Assembly: GCA_017548065.1 (NCBI GenBank)
Contig: JAFYNQ010000099.1
Span: forward strand, 1-39,502
Source of the DNA: Oscillospiraceae bacterium
Lineage (GTDB): Bacteria > Bacillota > Clostridia > Oscillospirales > Oscillospiraceae
Direction: 5' to 3'
Length of the DNA stretch: 39,502 nucleotides
Made by a program: the position numbers and the translations under genes. A model generated the notes under the pieces. That model had not been told where the DNA came from. It did no database searches and was given only the letters and a program-made list of their open reading frames with translations. Shown one piece after another: positions 1 to 6,430 of the stretch (positions are counted from its first letter, which is position 1; every line of letters begins with the position of its first letter).

Positions 1-124
<124 letters not shown>

Positions 125-194
125 TCAATCTCATGCAGCCCATTCTTGCGAACACTGGGGGCACATGATCACCGGGTGTGTGGTGTAAAATACT

Positions 195-210
195 ACGGGA
201 AAAATCCCGT
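195..210 (-). other. Hairpin at the 5' end of the rpsB leader
   Basis: ACGGGA and TCCCGT form a 6-bp stem with a 4-base loop. It begins almost at the predicted transcription start of rpsB, so it would cap the 5' end of the mRNA. It could stabilise the transcript or be part of an autoregulatory S2 leader; the sequence alone does not decide. The rest of 89-290 shows no further gene. Confidence 0.45.
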
Positions 211-218
211 GCCGAATT

Positions 219-247
219 ATTATATAGTAAGCGGCTGAATTTTGCAA
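219..247 (-). promoter_or_regulatory. Sigma-A-type promoter of rpsB
   Basis: On the minus strand a TTGCAA -35 box (242-247) is followed after exactly 17 bases by a perfect TATAAT -10 box (219-224). Transcription would begin near 212, giving an rpsB leader of roughly 120 nt. Confidence 0.8.
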
Positions 248-290
248 GTATTATTTTAAATATTTTTTTACAAATTTTGCCGTTCCCAAG

Positions 291-566
291 TCAAAATGTT
301 AGTAGTTTTGCCCTGGGAACACGACAATCCTCCGGTTTCACATCCACAAGCACAATATCCGGCCCGATCCGCTTGATACAGCCCCATGGGATCACGTAGT
401 CATCCCGTCTTCCCCACAGGCCAAAGAAGCGGCACGGGCCGGGTACGATCACAGCGCAGATGCGACCCTCCGGCAGTTCCAGCCTGGCATTGGTAATAAA
501 CCCCAGCCGCCTTCCATCCCGGAGGCAGATCACTTCCTTACAATATAATTCCGACAATTCCGTCAT
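291..566 (-). CDS. ylmC: YlmC/YmxH family PRC-barrel sporulation protein
   Basis: A 91-aa protein with the small PRC-barrel-like fold of the YlmC/YmxH family, which clusters with sporulation genes in Bacilli and Clostridia; the exact role is unknown. Visible family features are the N-terminal MTELSELYCKEVICLRDGRRLG, the IxGxxR-like strand pattern, and the conserved FGLWGRRDDYVIPW followed by IKRIGPDIVLVD. The ATG at 564-566 was chosen over an upstream in-frame ATG because CAGGAGGTT lies directly before it (571-579) and the family normally starts here. It lies 67 bases downstream of sigG on the same strand, so co-transcription in the forespore is likely. No terminator is seen before the rpsB promoter. 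Confidence 0.8.
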   Translation of the reverse strand: MTELSELYCKEVICLRDGRRLGFITNARLELPEGRICAVIVPGPCRFFGLWGRRDDYVIPWGCIKRIGPDIVLVDVKPEDCRVPRAKLLTF

Positions 567-633
567 ACCAAACCTCCTGAACGGGTTTTGGTATACCCTA
601 TGAAGGGACATGGAAATATATGCCGGTTTTATA

Positions 634-1407
634 TCAGCTGATGCTTTTTCGCATACTGTTGATGGCGCTTTTTTCCAATCGGGAGACCTGTGCCTGGGAG
701 ATGCCCACAAGGGCTGCCACCTCCATTTGCGTTTTGCCGCCGATGAAGCGCAGATTCAGAATCTGCTTTTCCCTGGCACCCAGATTCCGGAAAGCGCCCC
801 GAAGGGCTATGCGCTCCATCCATTCTGTTTCTGTGTTCTTGGTGTCACGCACCTGATCCATCACCGTCAGCGGATCTCCCCCGTCGGCATACACCGGGTC
901 AAAAAGGCTCACCGGCGCACACACCGCATCCAGCGCCTCGCTGATCTCCTCCTCTGTCAGCTCCAATTCTTTGGTCAGCTCCTCCATGGTGGGTTCCCGT
1001 CCCAGTGCCGCCGTCATCACCTCTTTGCACTGCAGCACACGGTATGCCACATCCCGCAGAGAGCGGGAAACACGGATAGCGGAATTGTCCCGAAGATATC
1101 TTCGCACCTCTCCTGCGATCATAGGCACACCGTAGGTGGAAAAGCGCACCTGCTTTGTGGGATCAAAATTCTCAATGGCCTTTATAAGACCGATGCATCC
1201 CACCTGGAACAGATCGTCCGGCGCCTCTCCCCTTTTATCAAAGCGCTGGATCACCGAAAGCACCAGTCGCAGGTTGCCCTCAATCAATTTATCCCTTGCT
1301 GCCTTATCACCCTCCTTTGCTCTGCGAAGCAGTACATCCATCTCTGTCTGTGTAAGAACCTTAAGCCGGGCGGTGTTTACACCGCAGATCTCTACTTTCC
1401 CCTGCAT
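634..1407 (-). CDS. sigG: RNA polymerase late-forespore sigma factor SigG
   Basis: A 257-aa sigma-70 family protein, the usual SigG length. It opens with KVEICGVNTARLKVL, the SigG-specific N-terminal segment that contacts anti-sigma factors. It then shows region 2 (NLRLVLSVIQRF, DLFQVGCIGLIKAIENFD, RFSTYGVPMIAGEVRRYLRD), region 3 (SRSLRDVAYRVLQ) and region 4 with a C-terminal helix-turn-helix (GKTQMEVAALVGISQAQVSRLEK). SigG directs late forespore transcription, for example of small acid-soluble spore proteins. The start is fixed by CAGGAGGATC at 1411-1420. A candidate SigF-type promoter lies upstream and ylmC follows. This gene is the strongest evidence that the organism forms endospores. Confidence 0.96.
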   Translation of the reverse strand: MQGKVEICGVNTARLKVLTQTEMDVLLRRAKEGDKAARDKLIEGNLRLVLSVIQRFDKRGEAPDDLFQVGCIGLIKAIENFDPTKQVRFSTYGVPMIAGEVRRYLRDNSAIRVSRSLRDVAYRVLQCKEVMTAALGREPTMEELTKELELTEEEISEALDAVCAPVSLFDPVYADGGDPLTVMDQVRDTKNTETEWMERIALRGAFRNLGAREKQILNLRFIGGKTQMEVAALVGISQAQVSRLEKSAINSMRKSIS

Positions 1408-1435
1408 GGCGATCCTCCTGCAATTTATCTGTAAT

Positions 1436-1464
1436 CATTATTTCCGAATGGCAAAAAATCATAC
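1436..1464 (-). promoter_or_regulatory. Candidate SigF-type promoter of sigG
   Basis: On the minus strand GTATG (1460-1464) lies 14 bases upstream of GGAAATAATG (1436-1445). The second element fits the SigF -10 pattern GGnnAnAnT and the first is one base from GTATA. In Bacillus sigG is transcribed by SigF, so the position makes sense. The spacing is one base short of the usual 15, so this remains a candidate. Confidence 0.45.
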
Positions 1465-1635
1465 TGCAGGAAAATTTGTGCAAAAGTAACAAAATATTTT
1501 TGGAGAACCCATATTCAGGCAGGTGCAAAACACCCTCTATTGGAGAAATTGCCAACTTTTTCGTCCAATTTGGAGCAAAAGGATCCGTAACACAAATGAC
1601 AACATAACCCCAAAAGACATGTTAAAAAGTTTCGG

Positions 1636-1741
1636 TTATTCACACCCGGATACGCTTCCGGAAGCGGTTTTAACAGCCCAAAGAGGCAAAATAACTGTTG
1701 AAAAGCATAAGTTATCCACATTATCCACAGGTTTATCCACA
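1636..1741 (+). promoter_or_regulatory. Cluster of four consensus DnaA boxes
   Basis: Four perfect TTATNCACA boxes lie in one orientation in the sigG-rpsT spacer: TTATTCACA at 1636-1644 and TTATCCACA at 1712-1720, 1721-1729 and 1733-1741. Boxes two and three abut, and the fourth follows after 3 bases. A perfect 14-bp palindrome CGCTTCCGGAAGCG (1653-1666) lies between the first box and the rest. AT-rich sequence follows (about 1850-1935). No dnaA or dnaN gene is in the window, so this may be an origin, an origin-proximal DnaA-binding cluster, or a DnaA-controlled promoter region. The remainder of 1465-1930 holds no gene. Confidence 0.8.
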
Positions 1742-1929
1742 GGCTGTGAAATATTGCGGTTTTGTCACAGTATAAGCATTACGGTTAACATAACGCTTTT
1801 CGACAACTTCAAACATATTTCGCACTTTTTCCTTGGGCAAAATGTTGACGGACGAAAATTTTTGTCCCTAAAAATAGGACTTGACAAGAAATTCCGGAAA
1901 AAGAAATTGGAATTTTTTTAAAAAAGGTA

Positions 1930-1958
1930 TTGATTTTATGGACAAAACACGCTATAAT
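1930..1958 (+). promoter_or_regulatory. Sigma-A-type promoter of rpsT
   Basis: TTGATT (1930-1935), a 17-base spacer, then TATAAT (1953-1958). The start of transcription would be near 1965, leaving a short leader of about 32 bases before rpsT. Confidence 0.85.
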
Positions 1959-1996
1959 TGGTATCTGCGTGAAGTATGCAGATAGGAGGTGTAACT

Positions 1997-2260
1997 ATGC
2001 CCAACATTAAGTCCTCTAAGAAGGATGTTATCCGTTCCAAAGTCGCTTACGAGAAGAACAAGGCCGACAAGTCCGAGATGAAGACTGTCATCAAGAAGTT
2101 CGAGGCTGCCCTGGCTGGCGGTGACAAGGCTGCTGCCGAAGTCGCTTACAAGCTGGCTGTGCAGATCGTGGACAAGGCTGTCAGCAAGGGTATTCTGCAC
2201 AAGAATACTGCTGCCCGCAAGAAGAGCAGCATGACCCTGCAGCTGAACAAGCTGGCCTGA
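1997..2260 (+). CDS. rpsT: 30S ribosomal protein S20
   Basis: An 87-aa, strongly basic protein with the S20 signature: MPNIKSSKKDVIRSKVA at the N-terminus, and KGILHKNTAARKKSSM, the conserved 16S-rRNA-binding segment, near the C-terminus. S20 binds the 5' domain of 16S rRNA during 30S assembly. An ATG seven codons upstream is in frame, but the start at 1997 has GGAGG at 1985-1989 and matches the family N-terminus. It stands alone between its own promoter and terminator, next to the DnaA-box cluster. Confidence 0.96.
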   Translation: MPNIKSSKKDVIRSKVAYEKNKADKSEMKTVIKKFEAALAGGDKAAAEVAYKLAVQIVDKAVSKGILHKNTAARKKSSMTLQLNKLA

Positions 2261-2280
2261 TCACTCTGAAAATATCTCCT

Positions 2281-2307
2281 TCCGGGCCTGCCCGGAGGGG
2301 GTTTTTT
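2281..2307 (+). terminator. Rho-independent terminator of rpsT
   Basis: TCCGGGC and GCCCGGA form a 7-bp GC-rich stem with a 2-base loop, followed by GGGG and six T residues (2302-2307). Confidence 0.85.
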
Positions 2308-2351
2308 CATTTTATAGGGTTTTATCGTTTTTAATAACAAGGGGGTTTATT

Positions 2352-3515
2352 ATGAAACGTGTATTTATAATTGTATTGGATTCCTTTGGCATCGGTGCGC
2401 TGCCGGATGCAGCCGCCTTCGGCGATGCCGGCACAAACACGCTGCGCAGCTGCCGGGAAAGCGGCTTGCTTCACATTCCCAATCTGTTGAAAGCCGGTCT
2501 TGGCAACATCCCCGGTGTGGACTGTCTTGAAAAGGCCGATTCCCCCACCGGCGCCTACGGCAAACTTGCCGAGCTTTCCATGGGCAAGGACACCACCATC
2601 GGTCACTGGGAGCTGGCAGGTATCGTCTCTCCCAATCCTCTGCCCACTTACCCGGAGGGCTTCCCCCAGGAGATCCTGGCGCCCTTTTCCGAAGCCACCG
2701 GCAGAGGCGTGCTTGCCAATGCTCCCTGGTCCGGCACTGCCGTCATTGAAGAATACGGTGCGCAGCACATGCAGACCGGCGATCTGATTGTCTATACCTC
2801 CGCAGACTCCGTGTTCCAAATCGCTGCCCATGAGGACATCGTTCCCCCGGAGCAGCTCTACCAATACTGCCGCATCGCAAGAAAGCTGCTGCAGGGCAAG
2901 CACGGTGTGGGTCGTGTCATCGCCCGTCCCTTTGTGGGCACACCGGGCAGCTTTACACGTACCGCCAACCGGCACGACTTTTCTTTGGTGCCGCCCAGAG
3001 CCACCCTTCTGGATGTTGTTAAGGCTGCCGGTCTTGATTCCATTGCTGTGGGCAAGATCTACGACATCTTTGCCGGGGCAGGCATTACCGAACACATTTA
3101 TAATAAGAGCAACGAAGACGGCATGTCCCATGCCATGGACTACGCAAAGAAGGACTTTACCGGTCTTTGCTTTGTAAATCTTGTGGATTTTGATTCCCAG
3201 TACGGTCACCGCCGTGATCCCCAGGGCTACGCCCGGGCGCTGAATGTCTTTGACTGCTGGCTGGGTGAATTCCTGCCTCTTTTGGGCGACGATGATCTTT
3301 TGCTGATCACCGCAGACCACGGCTGCGACCCCGGCTATGCCGCCACCACCGACCACACTAGAGAGTACGTCCCCCTGCTGGCGCTGGGTAACCGTGTCCG
3401 CCCCACCGAGCTTGGCACAAGAAAAACCTTCGCAGATGTTGCCGCCACTGTGGCGCAGCTGCTGGGTGTGGCACTGGACACACCGGGCGAAAGCTTTGCC
3501 CACAAGCTCTTTTAA
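2352..3515 (+). CDS. deoB: Phosphopentomutase
   Basis: 387 aa, close to the length of other bacterial phosphopentomutases of the alkaline-phosphatase superfamily. It interconverts (deoxy)ribose 1-phosphate and 5-phosphate and so links nucleoside breakdown to central metabolism. Metal-site and catalytic motifs are visible: VLDSFGIGALPDA with D10, GKDTTIGHWEL with the phosphorylated Thr at 81 or 82, NLVDFDSQYGHRRDP (D279, D281, H286), ADHGCDP (D322, H323) and TTDHTREYVPLL (D334, H335). The ribosome binding site is AAGGGGG at 2339-2345. No strong promoter is evident between the rpsT terminator and this gene. cdd follows after 13 bases, so the two form a nucleoside-salvage operon. Confidence 0.96.
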   Translation: MKRVFIIVLDSFGIGALPDAAAFGDAGTNTLRSCRESGLLHIPNLLKAGLGNIPGVDCLEKADSPTGAYGKLAELSMGKDTTIGHWELAGIVSPNPLPTYPEGFPQEILAPFSEATGRGVLANAPWSGTAVIEEYGAQHMQTGDLIVYTSADSVFQIAAHEDIVPPEQLYQYCRIARKLLQGKHGVGRVIARPFVGTPGSFTRTANRHDFSLVPPRATLLDVVKAAGLDSIAVGKIYDIFAGAGITEHIYNKSNEDGMSHAMDYAKKDFTGLCFVNLVDFDSQYGHRRDPQGYARALNVFDCWLGEFLPLLGDDDLLLITADHGCDPGYAATTDHTREYVPLLALGNRVRPTELGTRKTFADVAATVAQLLGVALDTPGESFAHKLF

Positions 3516-3528
3516 GAAAGGATACGCC

Positions 3529-3924
3529 ATGACTGCTGAATTATTGATCACAAAGGCCAAGGAGGCCATGGAGAAGGCTTATGCCCCCTATTCCGGCTAT
3601 AAGGTCGGCGCCGCACTGCTTTGCGCCGACGGCAGCGTTTATTCCGGCTGCAACATTGAAAATGCCGCCTACTCCCCCACCATTTGCGCAGAGCGGACCG
3701 CTTTCGCAAAAGCCGTATCCGAGGGTCAGCGGGACTTTGTTGCCATTGCTGTGTGCGGCGGCAAGGACGGCGTTATCACCGGTCTTTTCCCTCCCTGTGG
3801 CGTATGCCGCCAGGTGATGAAGGAATTTTGCCGGGAGGATTTCCTCATTTATATGGTCGGCGCTGACGGCAGTGCAGAAACACGCACCCTTGCCCAGCTG
3901 TTGCCGGAGAGTTTTTCTCTTTAA
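3529..3924 (+). CDS. cdd: Cytidine deaminase
   Basis: A 131-aa homotetrameric-type cytidine deaminase that converts cytidine and deoxycytidine to (deoxy)uridine. The zinc site is complete: C53-A-E55 in TICAERTAFAKA, with E55 as the proton shuttle, and the PPCGVC motif supplying C90 and C93. The substrate-binding segment YSGYKVGAALL and CNIENAAYSPT are also present. The ATG at 3529 has AAGAAAGG just upstream and gives the usual family length. It follows deoB closely and precedes a uracil permease, so cytidine, uridine and pentose handling are grouped here. Confidence 0.96.
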   Translation: MTAELLITKAKEAMEKAYAPYSGYKVGAALLCADGSVYSGCNIENAAYSPTICAERTAFAKAVSEGQRDFVAIAVCGGKDGVITGLFPPCGVCRQVMKEFCREDFLIYMVGADGSAETRTLAQLLPESFSL

Positions 3925-3938
3925 GTTATTATTTTCTG

Positions 3939-3967
3939 TTGATTTTTGTCGCAGAAGAATGTATAAT
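3939..3967 (+). promoter_or_regulatory. Sigma-A-type promoter of the uracil permease gene
   Basis: TTGATT (3939-3944), 17 bases, then TATAAT (3962-3967). It begins right after the cdd stop codon and would give a leader of about 100 nt before the permease start at 4077. Confidence 0.8.
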
Positions 3968-4009
3968 GTCAAAAGTGAATAATTCGTGAACGAAGGAGGT
4001 TTCTGCCAA

Positions 4010-4099
4010 TTGCTTTTGCAGGGTGCAGGAATCTCTTTTTTTACGAAAGCACGAAAATTTTTACGGAGGTTTTACCATGAATCTAGTCTACGGCATTAA
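4010..4099 (+). CDS. Possible 29-codon leader peptide overlapping the permease start
   Basis: The permease mRNA leader contains a second strong ribosome binding site, GAAGGAGG (3992-3999), 10 bases before a TTG codon at 4010. From there a 29-codon frame runs through the permease ribosome binding site and start codon and ends at TAA 4097-4099. The overlap would allow translational coupling or attenuation. The non-ATG start and lack of a recognised family keep confidence low; the extra site may be fortuitous. Confidence 0.2.
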   Translation: MLLQGAGISFFTKARKFLRRFYHESSLRH

Positions 4100-5414
4100 A
4101 GACAAACCCAAGCTTCCTCAGCTGCTGATCTTCGCTTTCCAGCAGGTGCTGGCCATTCTGGCTGCTACCATCCTGGTTCCTGCGATCATCGGTAACGGCA
4201 TGAGCCAGTCCGCTGCCCTCTTCGGCGCCGGCGTCGGCACCCTGGTGTACCAGCTCTTCACCAAGTTCAAGAGCCCTGTTTACCTGGGTTCCTCCTTCGC
4301 ATTCATCAACTCCATGTTCGCTGCCTTCGGCGGTGCTGCATCCGCTTCCGCCGGTTATACCGGTCTGCTGCTGGGCGCCATCTTCGCAGGTCTTGTATAC
4401 GTGGTCATCGCACTGGTGGTCAAGTTTGTTGGCGTTAAGTGGATCAACAAGCTGATGCCTCCCGTTGTTATCGGCCCCACCGTTGCCCTCATCGGTCTGA
4501 GCCTGGCTGTGAACGCTGTTAATGACCTGACCGTTGGTAAGGTCATGGTTGACGGTGTCTCCGCCTGCAGCCCCTATGTGGCACTGATCTGCGGCATCAT
4601 CACCCTGCTGGCTATCTTTGTCTTCTCCGTTTACGGCAAGAAGATGATCAAGCTGATCCCCTTTGTTCTGGGCATCCTGGTTGGCTACGTTGTGGCTACC
4701 ATCTTCACCGTGATCGGCATCGCTACCGACAATGTGGCTCTGCAGGTCATCAACTTCGCTGCTTTCAAGGAAATGCAGATCTTCGCCATCCCCGACTTCA
4801 GCTTCCTGAAGGCTATTGAAGGCATCAAGGAAGTAGACGGCAGCTTCATCGCTACCGTTGCCGTTGCTTACATTCCCGTTGCTTTCGTTGTGTTCGCCGA
4901 GCATATTGCTGACCACAAGAACCTATCCACCATCATTGGTCAGGATCTGCTGGAAGAGCCCGGCCTGCACCGCACTCTGCTGGGTGACGGCATCGGCTCC
5001 ATCGCCGGCGCTTTCTTTGGCGGCTGCCCCAACACCACCTACGGCGAGTCCGTCGGCTGTGTTGCTATCACCCGTAACGCTTCCGTGATCACCATCACCA
5101 CCGCTGCTATTATGTGCCTGGTGATCTCCTTCTTCGGTCCCTTCGTCACCTTCCTGTCCTCCATCCCCAACTGTGTCATGGGCGGCGTTTGCGTGGCTCT
5201 GTACGGCTTCATCGCTGTTTCCGGTCTGAAGATGATCCAGAAGGTTGACCTGAACAAGGCAAAGAATCTGTTCGTTGTTTCCGCTATCCTGATCCCCGGT
5301 ATCGGCGGTCTGTCTGTCAGCTTTGGCAAGGTCACCCTGACCACCATCGCTTGCGCACTGATCCTGGGTATCATCTCCAACCTGCTCCTCTCCCCCGCAA
5401 AGGACGAAGAGTAA
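4077..5414 (+). CDS. uraA: Uracil permease, NCS2 (nucleobase-cation symporter 2) family
   Basis: A 445-aa integral membrane protein with the 14-helix NCS2 pattern. The start YGIKDKPKLPQLLIFAFQQ and the SSFAFINSM segment match uracil permeases. The transport-site glutamates are in place: E275 in FAEHIADH, and E324 in GGCPNTTYGES, the NCS2 signature. It imports uracil, probably with protons; xanthine is a less likely substrate. The start at 4077 was preferred to an in-frame ATG 18 codons upstream because ACGGAGG (4063-4069) lies before it and the family begins here. It continues the pyrimidine-salvage theme of deoB and cdd but has its own promoter and terminator. Confidence 0.92.
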   Translation: MNLVYGIKDKPKLPQLLIFAFQQVLAILAATILVPAIIGNGMSQSAALFGAGVGTLVYQLFTKFKSPVYLGSSFAFINSMFAAFGGAASASAGYTGLLLGAIFAGLVYVVIALVVKFVGVKWINKLMPPVVIGPTVALIGLSLAVNAVNDLTVGKVMVDGVSACSPYVALICGIITLLAIFVFSVYGKKMIKLIPFVLGILVGYVVATIFTVIGIATDNVALQVINFAAFKEMQIFAIPDFSFLKAIEGIKEVDGSFIATVAVAYIPVAFVVFAEHIADHKNLSTIIGQDLLEEPGLHRTLLGDGIGSIAGAFFGGCPNTTYGESVGCVAITRNASVITITTAAIMCLVISFFGPFVTFLSSIPNCVMGGVCVALYGFIAVSGLKMIQKVDLNKAKNLFVVSAILIPGIGGLSVSFGKVTLTTIACALILGIISNLLLSPAKDEE

Positions 5415-5429
5415 TCGTCACAAACAATC

Positions 5430-5466
5430 ATACCGGAGTCGCCTTTGGGTGACTCCGGTATTTTTT
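5430..5466 (+). terminator. Rho-independent terminator of the uracil permease gene
   Basis: ATACCGGAGTC and GACTCCGGTAT pair around a GCCTTTGGGT loop region that can pair further; a T-run (5461-5466) follows. Confidence 0.9.
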
Positions 5467-5478
5467 ATTTCATTTTCA

Positions 5479-5507
5479 TTGAGAAAACCCCGAAAATATG
5501 ATATACT
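5479..5507 (+). promoter_or_regulatory. Promoter of the amidohydrolase gene
   Basis: TTGAGA (5479-5484), 17 bases, TATACT (5502-5507). The predicted transcript start near 5514 leaves only about 14 bases before the TTG start at 5528, and it excludes the upstream ATG at 5498, which lies inside the promoter. Confidence 0.7.
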
Positions 5508-5527
5508 CACCAAAAGAGGTGAGCAAA

Positions 5528-6388
5528 TTGCAGAAAATCGATATGCATATCCACGCAGCCCCGGCGCCTATTTACAAGGACGGACGGGTAATCGTCTCCG
5601 ATGCGGAAAGCATGGTGCAGCACATGGATGCGCTGGGCATTAAAACAGCGGTTCTGATGTCCGTGGGAGAAAGTCCTGCCACTTTGGGCTACAATGAAGG
5701 CAACCGCATGATTTGCCAAAAGCACCCCACACGTTTCCGCTGGATGTGCAATGTGGACCTCTGCGCCCCGGAGCTTGTGTATGACAAGCTGAAGCGCTGC
5801 AAAGAGCAGGGTGCCATCGGCATCGGCGAGCTGACCCACAATCTGCCCATTGACGCCCCCTTTATTGAAGCCATTTTCTCTGCGGCAGAAAAGCTGTCGC
5901 TGCCTGTGACCTTTCACATGAGCCCCAAAGTCGGCTTCAATTACGGCATTGTGGATGCACCGGGTCTTCCGGGGCTGGAGCGTGCCTTGCAGAAATTTCC
6001 AGGGGTAAAATTTTTAGGACACAGCCAGGTATTCTGGATTGAGATCAGTGCAGATGCGCCCACCGACGACAAAGGACGCAACAGCTGGGGAAAAGGCCCG
6101 GTGCTGCCTGGCGGACGTGTTGTGGCGCTGTTTGAAAAATATCCCAATTTGTACGGCGACCTCAGCGCCAACAGCGCAGGACGTGCCATCATGCGAGATG
6201 AGGCCTTCGGACTTTGGTTCCTCCACCGTTTTGCCGACCGTCTGTTTTTTGCCACAGACATGCTGAACACCGCCTCCGTGATGCCCCTTGCCGGCTGGCT
6301 GGAGGAAAAGCGGCAGGAAGGTGCGCTGTCGGAAAAAGCCTACGAAAAAATCATCTGTGGCAATGCCCGTAGTTGCTTCTTGCTGTGA
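5528..6388 (+). CDS. Amidohydrolase-2 family metal-dependent hydrolase
   Basis: 286 aa in a TIM-barrel amidohydrolase-2 (PF04909-like) layout. The N-terminal D-M-H-I-H motif supplies the HxH metal ligands. Further histidines sit in VTFHMSP and FLGHSQVFW, and an aspartate in FFATDM takes the position of the late catalytic Asp. The family hydrolyses or decarboxylates small ring or amide substrates, but the substrate cannot be read from sequence. A TTG start at 5528 is proposed because AGAGGTGA (5515-5522) precedes it and the ATG at 5498 overlaps the promoter; an ATG at 5543 is a weaker alternative. Its place in the salvage block hints at a nucleobase-related substrate, which is inference only. 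Confidence 0.8.
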   Translation: MQKIDMHIHAAPAPIYKDGRVIVSDAESMVQHMDALGIKTAVLMSVGESPATLGYNEGNRMICQKHPTRFRWMCNVDLCAPELVYDKLKRCKEQGAIGIGELTHNLPIDAPFIEAIFSAAEKLSLPVTFHMSPKVGFNYGIVDAPGLPGLERALQKFPGVKFLGHSQVFWIEISADAPTDDKGRNSWGKGPVLPGGRVVALFEKYPNLYGDLSANSAGRAIMRDEAFGLWFLHRFADRLFFATDMLNTASVMPLAGWLEEKRQEGALSEKAYEKIICGNARSCFLL

Positions 6389-6401
6389 TTTATGCTATAC
6401 T
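6373..6401 (+). promoter_or_regulatory. Promoter of the nucleotidase-kinase fusion operon
   Basis: TTGCTT (6373-6378), 17 bases, TATACT (6396-6401). It overlaps the last codons of the amidohydrolase and would drive the next three genes. Confidence 0.55.
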
Positions 6402-6430
6402 GTTAGAAACTACGTTTGAGGTATGCGTAT

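Noticed and set aside
1465-1930. Firm assignment of the DnaA-box region as oriC
   Set aside because: No dnaA, dnaN or clear DnaA-trio element is visible and skew cannot be computed from this window; it is kept as a candidate only.
3968-4076. Purine, PreQ1 or PyrR-type regulatory RNA in the permease leader
   Set aside because: The leader lacks the conserved cores of these elements that I can recognise, and no terminator/antiterminator pair is evident.
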